A stretch of 35,493 bases of DNA from an uncultured Erythrobacter sp. (lineage in GTDB: Bacteria; Pseudomonadota; Alphaproteobacteria; Sphingomonadales; Sphingomonadaceae). The DNA lies in NCBI GenBank assembly GCA_937969505.1, contig CALBWA010000022.1:1-35493 (forward strand), in the 5' to 3' direction. Each line of letters starts with the position of its first letter. The first letter of the stretch is position 1. The notes below the pieces were generated by a model, which was not told the origin of the DNA, did no database searches, and worked only from the letters and a program-made list of their open reading frames with translations. The translations under genes were made by a program, and so were the position numbers. Positions 8,069-14,947 of this stretch are shown piece after piece.

Positions 8069-8476
8069 ATGGGTTCAACTGGCGGCTGCCTGTGCGGGGC
8101 AATTCGATACAAACTGAGCACCGATCCGGTGATGTGCGTGACTTGCCATTGCAAGAACTGCCAGCGTCAGGCGGGCAGTGCCATGTCGATCATTATCGCA
8201 GTTCCTGAGGGTGCCGTATCGGTCGAAGGAACCGTAAAAACCTTTGATGATACTGGCGACAGTGGCGCAACGGTAAAGCGCCAGTTTTGTGGCGATTGCG
8301 GATCGCCTTTGTTCAGCATTGTTGAACACCCGCCTGGCTTGATCTTCGTGAAAGCGGGCACGCTGGATGATCCGTCGGGCCTTAAACCCAGCTTCCACTG
8401 CTATACCAAAAGCGCGCAGGACTGGGTCGAGCTGGGCGACATCCCATCCTTCGAAACGGTACCTGATCAGCTATGA
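8069..8476 (+). CDS. GFA domain protein, second copy
   Basis: Zinc protein of 135 residues of the GFA/CENP-V family. Ligands: G-G-C-L-C-G-A-I-R at about 6-12, C-H-C-x-x-C (C-H-C-K-N-C-Q-R-Q) at about 26-31, and F-C-G-D-C-G-S-P-L-F at about 75-78. The start at 8069 with AAGGGG upstream is preferred over 8003, because the family motif begins a few residues later. Not a close paralogue of the copy at 6181-6615. Its stop overlaps the end of the convergent DUF962 gene by 6 bases. Confidence 0.9.
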   Translation: MGSTGGCLCGAIRYKLSTDPVMCVTCHCKNCQRQAGSAMSIIIAVPEGAVSVEGTVKTFDDTGDSGATVKRQFCGDCGSPLFSIVEHPPGLIFVKAGTLDDPSGLKPSFHCYTKSAQDWVELGDIPSFETVPDQL

Positions 8477-8818
8477 TGCGTCGGATCCCAGACCTGCCTT
8501 GCGCAATTCTGGGCCCAGTCTGCCGGTGAGCCAGAGGAACCACATCTTGAAATCGGCAGCCAGCGACCACAGCGGATAGGTGAAGGTGGCCGGACGGTTT
8601 TTCTCGACCGTGAAATGCGCAACCCAAGCGAAAAAATATCCTGCCAGCGGCATCGCTGCGAGCAAAAGCCAGCGTCCTGTGATGGCGGCAGCAACTGCAA
8701 TCAGAACAACTATGGTGGTGCCGATATAGTGCAGCGCGCGGGTTTGCGGCTTGCTGTGTTCTTGCAGATAAAATGGCCAGAATTCCCCAAAATCGGTATA
8801 TTTGCGTGTGCCAGTCAT
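8471..8818 (-). CDS. DUF962 / Mpo1-like membrane protein
   Basis: Small membrane protein of 115 residues. It shows the family pattern: F-W-P-F-Y-L-x-E-H-S-K-P-x-T-R-A-L-H-Y-I-G-T, two membrane segments (about 31-66), then W-V-A-H-F-T-V-E-K-N-R-P-A-T-F-T-Y-P-L-W-S-L. The His residues correspond to those of yeast Mpo1, a dioxygenase that removes one carbon from 2-hydroxy fatty acids; bacterial function is unproven. ATG at 8818 was chosen over 8857 (better RBS, AGAAGAA, and start of the conserved part). Confidence 0.88.
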   Translation of the reverse strand: MTGTRKYTDFGEFWPFYLQEHSKPQTRALHYIGTTIVVLIAVAAAITGRWLLLAAMPLAGYFFAWVAHFTVEKNRPATFTYPLWSLAADFKMWFLWLTGRLGPELRKAGLGSDAS

Positions 8819-8894
8819 AATTTTTCTTCTGAACCTATCCTGCTGAAATTCGGTCACTTCGCTTCATATCGGACACAAACGGACTGGTGGGCGG

Positions 8895-8919
8895 GGAACG
8901 CCATCAGCGACTGTGGGTT
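8895..8919 (+). promoter_or_regulatory. Candidate EcfG (general stress sigma) promoter of the LOV kinase operon
   Basis: GGAAC at 8895-8899, 16 bases, then GGTT at 8916-8919; three of four -10 bases match the EcfG form CGTT. It lies 45 bp upstream of the LOV kinase start, in the 145-bp gap to the divergent DUF962 gene. Confidence 0.55.
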
Positions 8920-8963
8920 AATATTCCAAAGGGCTAGCACATTATGGCCCAGAAGGAATTTAA

Positions 8964-10046
8964 TTGAATACCGACGATCCTCGCAACCTCCGCTTGGGGG
9001 ACCAGGCCCGATTGGCCTTTGACGATGCGCCCGAGCGGTTTCGCGACGGGCACGCGTCAGAGCAGTTTTCTGGCTCGTCAGGGGTCCTGTTTGAACAGGC
9101 CATGGCGCAGACCCGTATGGCGATCTGCCTGTGCGATCCCAACCACGAAGACTTGCCTATCGTTTTCGCAAACCGCGCCTTTCGTGCGCTGACCGGCTAT
9201 AGTGAAGAAGAGATTATCGGAAACAACTGCCGTTTCCTGCAAGGTCCTGACACGGATCCCGAACCCATTGCCCGCATTCGCGATGCCATCGTCAACGAAC
9301 AAGTGGTGGTGGTGGAGCTGTTGAACTACCGAAAGAACGGCACAAGTTTCTGGAACGCCTTGCACCTGGGGCCAATCTATAATGATCAAGGTGAGCTGAT
9401 CTATTTCTTTGGCAGTCAGTGGGATGTCTCCGGCGTTCGAGCAGCCCGGGCAGAAGAGCGGCATGCTCGCGAGATGGCGCGCGAATTGTCGCACCGGATG
9501 AAAAACATGTTCGCGGTCATTTCCAGCATTGTTAACGTCACCGGCAGAATGCGGGGCATTCGCAGCGAGGCCGACGAAATCAACGCCCGCATACAGGCGC
9601 TTGGCCGGGCTTATGAAACCACTCTGGACGAAGCATCGGTCGGCTCGATTGATGCTGGCCAAGCCATTTCGGCGGTGCTTGGCCCGTACAGTGCAGACAC
9701 CTCGCGCTTGGTCATGCATGGGGACAATCCGCGCGTTCCTTTTGGGATAGTATCAATCATCGGACTGGTTCTGCACGAACTTGCAGCCAATGCAGCGAAG
9801 TATGGTGCTTGGGCCGGTGAGACTGGCAAGGTTGAAGTCGATTGGTCGATCGATACGCCAAGCGAAACGCTGCTCATCACCTGGCAGGAAAGCGGCGGTG
9901 CACCGGTGGATGCTCCGGCCATTACCGATGGTGTGGGCAGCGCAATTGTCAATCGCATGCTTCAGACATGTTCAGGCACGATTGAGCGCCGCTGGGAATT
10001 AGGCGGACTGCACGCCACGTTGCGCATTCCTGTGGGGAAAAGCTGA
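8964..10046 (+). CDS. Blue-light sensor: LOV-domain HWE-family histidine kinase
   Basis: Cytosolic light-regulated kinase of 360 residues, similar in plan to the Erythrobacter LOV kinases (EL346/EL368 group). The LOV domain spans about 45-160: flavin-adduct Cys89 in N-N-C-R-F-L-Q-G, FMN-contacting Asn121 (N-Y-R-K-N-G), Asn131 (F-W-N-A-L) and Gln152 (G-S-Q-W-D-V). The kinase follows: phospho-acceptor His177 in E-L-S-H-R-M-K-N, the N box H-E-L-A-A-N-A-A-K-Y-G-A, and the HWE-type W-Q-E near 290. No membrane span. The start is TTG at 8964 with AAGGA 7 bases upstream; a non-AUG start may keep its level low. It overlaps its response regulator by one base, and an EcfG-type promoter lies upstream. 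Confidence 0.95.
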   Translation: MNTDDPRNLRLGDQARLAFDDAPERFRDGHASEQFSGSSGVLFEQAMAQTRMAICLCDPNHEDLPIVFANRAFRALTGYSEEEIIGNNCRFLQGPDTDPEPIARIRDAIVNEQVVVVELLNYRKNGTSFWNALHLGPIYNDQGELIYFFGSQWDVSGVRAARAEERHAREMARELSHRMKNMFAVISSIVNVTGRMRGIRSEADEINARIQALGRAYETTLDEASVGSIDAGQAISAVLGPYSADTSRLVMHGDNPRVPFGIVSIIGLVLHELAANAAKYGAWAGETGKVEVDWSIDTPSETLLITWQESGGAPVDAPAITDGVGSAIVNRMLQTCSGTIERRWELGGLHATLRIPVGKS

Positions 10047-10453
10047 TGGCCGATCCCGTCAACATCATGGTTCTGGAAGATGAGCTGATGATCCTTATGG
10101 ATCTGGAATTTGCCGCCGAGGATCGTGGATGCACAGTTCGTTCTGCCACCACGGTCGAGGAAGCCATGGCCCTGCTTGATGACGATACTGCAAGAATTGA
10201 CGTGGCCGTGCTTGATGTAACCTTGAGTCCGCAGTCGACCTGCTTTCCTGTGGCACGTCAGCTTGACCTGCGGGGAATTCCTTACATCCTCCATTCAGGC
10301 GACCTTGATCGCCATAATGAACGCATTCGCGAGCTTGATGCTGTGCTGATTGCCAAGCCTGCCCATTCCGACGACGTGATCGACAGAGCATTGTCCTTGC
10401 TCGATCAGTCGCAAAACGAAGCTGATCAGGCGAATCGTCAGGCCGCTGAATAA
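10046..10453 (+). CDS. Single-domain response regulator, partner of the LOV kinase
   Basis: Receiver domain of 135 residues with no output domain. Acidic pocket Glu11-Asp12, phospho-acceptor Asp57 (A-V-L-D-V-T-L), Ser84 (H-S-G-D) and Lys104 (A-K-P-A) are all present. The ATG overlaps the kinase TGA (TGATG), so the two are coupled and almost surely cognate. Having no DNA-binding part, it should act through protein contact or phosphate transfer; in alphaproteobacteria, single-domain regulators of HWE kinases often feed the PhyR-NepR-EcfG cascade, which is inference here. It faces the S41 peptidase gene with 11 bp between stops. Confidence 0.95.
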   Translation: MADPVNIMVLEDELMILMDLEFAAEDRGCTVRSATTVEEAMALLDDDTARIDVAVLDVTLSPQSTCFPVARQLDLRGIPYILHSGDLDRHNERIRELDAVLIAKPAHSDDVIDRALSLLDQSQNEADQANRQAAE

Positions 10454-10464
10454 GCCGGCGCGGG

Positions 10465-11910
10465 TTAAAACAGACCGGGAATTTCGAACTGAGCCGCATT
10501 GGGGCGGTCGGGCTGCAACAGCAATTGTTGCGGTCTTACGCTTTGTGTGGTGCGCGAAGATCCGCCCGCAATCGGAGTGCAGGTCCTGCCGGCAAGAAAA
10601 TCCAGCGCTCGTGCAGTGGACGCCTCGGTCGGGTCACCAAACGGCGTAAAGATGTCATCATTTGCCTGACACGTATTGGATATGAAATCTGCCAGACCAT
10701 TGAAGTAGTCGCCCTGTCCATCGGCATTGTCAGTCTTGAATGTCGTCACACGAAGACGATCATCGCAGACATCACGATCGAAACCGAACTGCCCCACCGG
10801 CTTGCCAAAAGTGTCGGTGCCGATCAGCGCCAGATTGTCTCCGAGATAGGGGATCATGGAATTGATCACCAACTCGCTGGCTGATGCGGTTCCGCCGCGC
10901 CCGATGAATGCAATCTTGGTGGGGGCAATGGCATTGGGCTCTGCCTGGAAGAACTCGGTATCATTATTGTCGGATTTCGAATCCCTCAGCACTGTGCGGC
11001 TAAAGACCTGTCCGACATTATCTGCCCCTAGCAAATCTCCAAAAAGTTCAGCCACGCTGACGAGTCCCCCGCCGTTATAACGCAGGTCGATGATCAGCTC
11101 GGTCACGCCTTCGCTGCGGAACTGACCAAAGGCCGCGCGCAAATCGTCCGCGGCTGTGGAGACGATAAAGGTTCGCAGATTGAGGTAACCAACCTTTTTT
11201 CCCGCATCGTCGAAAATTTGTACACCATAACGGTCCGAGATCGGGTCCAGCGAGAAGTCGGCCTTGGTTATGCTGGTTTCGTTCACAACTCCAGTGGCGG
11301 TTTGGAAGCGGATCACTCGTGTCACGCCAGCGTCGGATGGGCCAAGCGCGTTGATAACGGCTTGCGGGCCGCCAGAGGCCATGAGCGAGGACACCAGTTG
11401 CAATTCGCTGCTGCTGGTTCCGATCGCCAGCAATTCGGTGCCGCGATCCAACCCCGACTGCAGGCCGGGCGCATCTTCATAAGCTTCCAGCACGAACACG
11501 CGATTGTTGGCCGTGTCATAGCCCAGACGCACGCCAAAGCCTGCACTGGAACCGGATGCGATCAACGCTTCTTCCTCGCTCTTTGAAGTGATGAAGGTGA
11601 AACCGCGGTCAACTCCGCGGGCCCTGGCAGGGGCAACCAGGGCGTCTATATAGTCCTGTACGGTGCTGAAGTTGGCCGGCGCAACACCGCGGTCGAGCAG
11701 GTCAGGGAACAAATACCATTCATCAATGACGCCGAGCGACCAATCCTGCCTGTCGAGTACGGAGCACTGGCTTGTCGCAGGTGGCGTAGGCGTCGGGGTT
11801 CCTCCGCCGCCACCTGTACTCGGCGCAGGTGAACTGTCCCCGCCTCCACCGCAGGCGGCCAGCGCCAACGCCAGAGTGATCGAAAGGGCTGTGCGACCAG
11901 GGCCCGACAT
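10465..11910 (-). CDS. S41 family (C-terminal processing) peptidase lipoprotein
   Basis: Serine peptidase of 481 residues anchored as a lipoprotein: L-A-A-C lipobox with Cys20, then a Gly-rich and Thr-Pro linker to about 47. A helical N-terminal part and a PDZ-like region (about 120-215) precede the S41 domain with D-L-R-Y-N-G-G-G at about 275 and the catalytic T-A-S-A-S-E segment at 341-346. The catalytic Lys is probably Lys370 in T-F-G-K-P-V-G. Start at 11910 chosen for the lipoprotein signal and AGGAG upstream. Family members clip C termini of exported proteins; the substrate is unknown. It may act on envelope proteins under stress. Confidence 0.93.
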   Translation of the reverse strand: MSGPGRTALSITLALALAACGGGGDSSPAPSTGGGGGTPTPTPPATSQCSVLDRQDWSLGVIDEWYLFPDLLDRGVAPANFSTVQDYIDALVAPARARGVDRGFTFITSKSEEEALIASGSSAGFGVRLGYDTANNRVFVLEAYEDAPGLQSGLDRGTELLAIGTSSSELQLVSSLMASGGPQAVINALGPSDAGVTRVIRFQTATGVVNETSITKADFSLDPISDRYGVQIFDDAGKKVGYLNLRTFIVSTAADDLRAAFGQFRSEGVTELIIDLRYNGGGLVSVAELFGDLLGADNVGQVFSRTVLRDSKSDNNDTEFFQAEPNAIAPTKIAFIGRGGTASASELVINSMIPYLGDNLALIGTDTFGKPVGQFGFDRDVCDDRLRVTTFKTDNADGQGDYFNGLADFISNTCQANDDIFTPFGDPTEASTARALDFLAGRTCTPIAGGSSRTTQSVRPQQLLLQPDRPNAAQFEIPGLF

Positions 11911-12231
11911 AAATTCTCCTGAAATGCGTCTGCTGTGAATGCTTCTATACTTGGGCAATGCTGTATGAATGGCGCGATAACGCGTTTGCTGCAATTTCAG
12001 ATCAGCGATTTTGCGGTTTAATCCCCCTCAATCTGCGCAGAGTCGGGGGAAATCAGAGGCAAATCTGCGGCCAACAGGCCCCGCCAGTGGGCGCTCAGCA
12101 CAATTTAAGAGCAATTTCCGAGCGAATTTGCGCGGTTTACGGGGAAAACCATCGCATTTCGTCTTGCAGTGCCTCGCAACATCATTGCGAAGGGCGTAGA
12201 ATTATTGCCACGATTGAGGAGGAAGTTTTTC
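11911..12231. other. Intergenic region between divergent S41 peptidase and PEBP genes
   Basis: A 321-bp gap that must hold promoters for both directions. A TCCCCC / GGGGGA pair around 12020-12055 could form a hairpin. AGGAGG at 12217-12222 serves the PEBP gene. No GGAAC-type promoter and no convincing small gene. Confidence 0.5.
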
Positions 12232-12825
12232 GTGTCGACAATGCCCGCGTGGTTGAGCGCGCCCCTTGGCGCAGCAGCGCAGCACCCTGGTCTCGCCATT
12301 GCGAAGCTGGCTGATGAGCGCGGCTATGGCCGGGGCGGTTTTAAACTGACCAGCCCTGCATTTGATCCGGGCGAGGAACTGGACCCCTGTTTTACCGCTG
12401 ACGAGGAGGATGCAGTTGCGCCGCCTCTGGAATGGACAGCACCGCCACCTGGTACGCAGGAACTTGTGGTAATCGTCGAAGATGCCACCGGCACTGACGC
12501 CAAGCCGACCTGCCACTGGCTGATATGGGGGCTTCCCGGTCAGCGTGGAAAGCTGCTGGAAGGCGAAGTTCCTCCGCGTGTTGGCAAGAATGCACGGGGA
12601 AATTCCGAATGGCTCCTGCCTGCCTTGCCCGAGGATGAGACCCACCAATTCGTTTTTCAGCTGTTTGCGCTCGATCTGCCGCTCACCTTGATGCCAGGCG
12701 CAAGCCGCGACAAACTTTTTGCAGAGATGGAAGGGCACGTCATCGCCAGCTCCGTGCTGGTGGCCCCTTACACCCGGTCACAGGAGGATGAAGGCGACTG
12801 GGACGAAGATGACGAAATCGACTGA
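12232..12825 (+). CDS. YbhB/YbcL-type PEBP (Raf kinase inhibitor-like) protein
   Basis: Phosphatidylethanolamine-binding-protein fold of 197 residues. Signatures: F-K-L-T-S-P-A-F-x-x-G, P-P-L-E-W near 70, the ligand-site strand E-L-V-V-I-V-E-D, T-C-H-W-L-I-W-G-L-P and the later H-Q-F-V-F-Q-L-F-A-L-D. GTG at 12232 was chosen because AGGAGG lies 9 bases upstream; ATG at 12241 is a possible alternative. The acidic C-terminal tail (E-D-E-G-D-W-D-E-D-D-E) is an addition to the usual fold. Bacterial members have no settled role. Followed after 31 bp by the SWIB gene, probably in one transcript. Confidence 0.9.
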   Translation: MSTMPAWLSAPLGAAAQHPGLAIAKLADERGYGRGGFKLTSPAFDPGEELDPCFTADEEDAVAPPLEWTAPPPGTQELVVIVEDATGTDAKPTCHWLIWGLPGQRGKLLEGEVPPRVGKNARGNSEWLLPALPEDETHQFVFQLFALDLPLTLMPGASRDKLFAEMEGHVIASSVLVAPYTRSQEDEGDWDEDDEID

Positions 12826-12856
12826 CAACTAGCCCTATAATAGGAAAGGAAAAATT

Positions 12857-13108
12857 ATGGCTGGCAAGAACAATGCACTTCAGAAACCGGTGCAGGTTTC
12901 CCCTCAACTCGAAGAAGTCGTGGGCAAGGGTCCGATGACCCGCGCACAGGTTACTTCAAAGGTGTGGGACTACATCAAGGGACACAATCTGCAGGACGCA
13001 AATGACAAGCGTCAGATCAATCCCGATGCCAAGCTGGGCGCCGTTATCGGCACCGAGCAGATTTCCATGTTCAAGATGACGGCTGCTGTCTCAAAGCACC
13101 TCACCTGA
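12857..13108 (+). CDS. SWIB/MDM2 domain protein
   Basis: Small protein of 83 residues made of one SWIB domain, a fold otherwise known from eukaryotic chromatin remodelling (BAF60/Swp73) and from chlamydiae and some alphaproteobacteria. The pattern L-E-E-V-V-G-K-G-P-M-T-R-A-Q-V-T-S-K-V-W-D-Y-I-K, H-N-L-Q-D-x-x-D-K-R-Q-I-N-P-D and L-G-A-V-I-G-x-x-x-I-S-M-F-x-M-T fits throughout. Strong RBS (AGGAAAGGA) before the ATG. A role in DNA topology is suggested for bacterial members but not shown. A hairpin terminator follows. Confidence 0.95.
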   Translation: MAGKNNALQKPVQVSPQLEEVVGKGPMTRAQVTSKVWDYIKGHNLQDANDKRQINPDAKLGAVIGTEQISMFKMTAAVSKHLT

Positions 13109-13120
13109 TTGGATCAGATT

Positions 13121-13162
13121 GGGCGGCGGCGCGGGTCGCAAGAGCGCGCCGCCCCCATTTTC
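13121..13162 (+). terminator. Hairpin terminator after the SWIB gene
   Basis: Perfect 9-bp GC stem (GGCGGCGCG 13125-13133, CGCGCCGCC 13145-13153) with an 11-base loop, followed by CCCATTTTC. The T run is short, so it may be leaky. Confidence 0.55.
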
Positions 13163-13229
13163 GTCCGCGAATATTTTGGCGCTATGCCTGACACAACCGG
13201 GACGTGATTTTTTCATGCCCTGACTGAAA

Positions 13230-13463
13230 TCAATCCTTGTCCCATGCGGACAGCTCGCTGCCGCGTTTGAGCACTTTGTCGCCATCGTCCTGCTGAATCA
13301 GATAGGCAGGGTTGTCCTCATCACCGTCTTTGGTCACTTCGGAACCTTGCAGGGTCCGGGTAACTTCGCGTTCGAAGCGATCGGTGATCTGGCCCTTGCC
13401 TTCACCATCACCCCAATTCCACTTGACGTATTGATCAGTACGGAAGCTGTTGGAATTGCTCAT
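13230..13463 (-). CDS. DUF2945 (HVA1/tudor-like) small protein
   Basis: Small soluble protein of 77 residues. The pattern V-K-W-N-W-G-D-G-x-G-K-G-Q-I, a V-T-R-T-L-Q-G-S-E-V-T-K-D-G-D-E-D-N-P-A-Y-L-I-Q-Q-D-D-G-D-K-V-L-K-R-G-S-E-L-like second half and the end L-S-A match DUF2945, also called hypervirulence-associated or tudor-like. It is often stress-associated in alphaproteobacteria. ATG at 13463 with GGAGA upstream was chosen. A GGAAC-type site lies 28 bp upstream. Confidence 0.88.
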   Translation of the reverse strand: MSNSNSFRTDQYVKWNWGDGEGKGQITDRFEREVTRTLQGSEVTKDGDEDNPAYLIQQDDGDKVLKRGSELSAWDKD

Positions 13464-13490
13464 GTTAATCTCCTTTCTATATGGAATAAC

Positions 13491-13515
13491 AATGAGCATC
13501 CCGGCCTTGGGTTCC
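13491..13515 (-). promoter_or_regulatory. Candidate EcfG (general stress sigma) promoter of the DUF2945 gene
   Basis: On the minus strand: GGAAC (13515-13511), 16 bases, CATT (13494-13491). It has the same spacing and the same variant -10 as the site before the fasciclin gene. Confidence 0.4.
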
Positions 13516-13564
13516 GATTGCAAATTGTCGATGAGGCCCGTCCGGCCCCTCTCAACACGCCGGT

Positions 13565-13861
13565 TTATTCGGTAATGTCTACCGCTTGAATGTCGTCTGC
13601 ATCATCCACCAGCAGATCGGTGGCCGGTGCTGCCACGACCGCATCTGCGCCCTGTGCTTCGGTAACTGTGGGTGCGTCCACAGTGGCATCGACATCCGGG
13701 TTCACGCCATCGGAACTCAGCGCACCCGACATCCAGATGATAGTCAAGAGGCCGATAGCAAGTAAGGTTCCGACGATCAGAATCGTGCGGACCCGGCCAT
13801 CGCCGCGCGCGCCGGTCGCTTCCACATCGTCTACGTGTATTTCGTCGCCTTGCTTGTGCAT
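13565..13861 (-). CDS. Small single-span membrane protein with acidic periplasmic part
   Basis: Ninety-eight residues: an N-terminal hydrophilic segment with acidic and basic residues, one membrane span at about 25-44 (I-L-I-V-G-T-L-L-A-I-G-L-L-T-I-I-W) preceded by Arg (G-R-V-R), then a long Asp/Ala/Val-rich segment. No family recognised. ATG at 13861 has GGGAG upstream. A perfect GGAAC-N16-CGTT promoter lies 49 bp upstream, so this is the window's best candidate for a general-stress gene. The topology (Arg on the N side) predicts the acidic part outside the cytoplasm. Confidence 0.7.
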   Translation of the reverse strand: MHKQGDEIHVDDVEATGARGDGRVRTILIVGTLLAIGLLTIIWMSGALSSDGVNPDVDATVDAPTVTEAQGADAVVAAPATDLLVDDADDIQAVDITE

Positions 13862-13909
13862 TCCATGCTCCCGTTTCGTAAATCTTTCCCTTGCGGGGAT
13901 ATGGAATGA

Positions 13910-13934
13910 AACGGCCTTGCCGGGGGAATGTTCC
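13910..13934 (-). promoter_or_regulatory. Strong candidate EcfG (general stress sigma) promoter
   Basis: On the minus strand: GGAAC (13934-13930), 16 bases, CGTT (13913-13910), an exact match to the EcfG consensus. It sits between the end of dapD (13952) and the small membrane-protein gene that starts at 13861. Confidence 0.7.
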
Positions 13935-13951
13935 GGCAAAGTGGCGCTGGC

Positions 13952-14791
13952 TCAGTCGCGCAAGAGGTCATTGATACCGGTCTTGGCGCGGGTCTGCGCG
14001 TCAACTGTCTTCACGATAACTGCGCAGTAAAGCGATGGTCCCATGCTTCCGTCCGGCAACGGCTTGCCCGGCATCGATCCCGGTACAACCACGGCATAGG
14101 GGGGCACTTTGCCGAGATGGATTTCGCCAGTGGCCCGATCCACGATCTTGGTCGATGCGCCGAGGTACACACCCATGGACAGGACAGCGCCTTCGCCCAC
14201 CTGTACCCCTTCAGCCACTTCGCTGCGTGCGCCAATGAAAGCGCCATCGCCAATGATCACTGGTTCGGCCTGAAGCGGTTCCAGAACCCCGCCAATGCCC
14301 GCACCACCAGAGATGTGGACGTTCTTGCCAATCTGGGCGCACGATCCGACAGTGGCCCAGGTATCGACCATAGTGCCTTCATCGACATAGGCGCCAATAT
14401 TGACGAAGCTTGGCATCAGAACGACACCCTTTGCGATATGGCTGCCGCGCCGAGCGACTGCGCCAGGCACCACGCGAAACCCTGCATCACGAAAACGGTT
14501 TTCACCCCATCCGGCAAATTTGCTGGGAACCTTGTCAAAAGCTGGCTCTCCGCCCGACCCGGCTTGCATTACGACATTGTCATTCAGCCGGAAGGACAGC
14601 AAGACCGCCTTTTTCAACCATTGATTGACCTGCCAGCCACCGGCGCCATCAGGCTCGGCAACGCGTGCAGAGCCGCTGTCGAGCATGGCCAGCGCCTGTT
14701 CGACCTGAGCGTGTACGTCAGTATCGCTGGGGGTGATCTCTGCTCGCCGCTCCCATGCCGCTTCGATGGACTGTTTGAGTTCGTTCGACAT
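13952..14791 (-). CDS. dapD: Tetrahydrodipicolinate N-succinyltransferase
   Basis: Cytosolic enzyme of lysine and meso-diaminopimelate synthesis that transfers succinyl from succinyl-CoA to tetrahydrodipicolinate. The 279 residues match the family length (about 275). Visible: N-terminal helical domain (I-E-A-A-W-E-R-R), the F-R-L-N-D-N motif near 78, [11 protein letters not shown], then left-handed hexapeptide repeats ([22 protein letters not shown], [19 protein letters not shown]). ATG at 14791 chosen over 14806 because the family begins near S-x-x-L-K-x-x-I-E. It is a stand-alone gene divergent from the autotransporter. Confidence 0.97.
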   Translation of the reverse strand: MSNELKQSIEAAWERRAEITPSDTDVHAQVEQALAMLDSGSARVAEPDGAGGWQVNQWLKKAVLLSFRLNDNVVMQAGSGGEPAFDKVPSKFAGWGENRFRDAGFRVVPGAVARRGSHIAKGVVLMPSFVNIGAYVDEGTMVDTWATVGSCAQIGKNVHISGGAGIGGVLEPLQAEPVIIGDGAFIGARSEVAEGVQVGEGAVLSMGVYLGASTKIVDRATGEIHLGKVPPYAVVVPGSMPGKPLPDGSMGPSLYCAVIVKTVDAQTRAKTGINDLLRD

Positions 14792-14947
14792 GTCTGGTGG
14801 CTCCACTCTGGCTTTAACTGCGTTTGAGCGCGCTGCTAGCCCCCACTCGTCGCAAAGCCAAGAGGGATCGGGGACAAATTCTTGCCGTGACGGTAACCTT
14901 GCACTTAGGTAATGTCTTCAGCGGAGGCGCAGTAAAGGACGGTCGCA

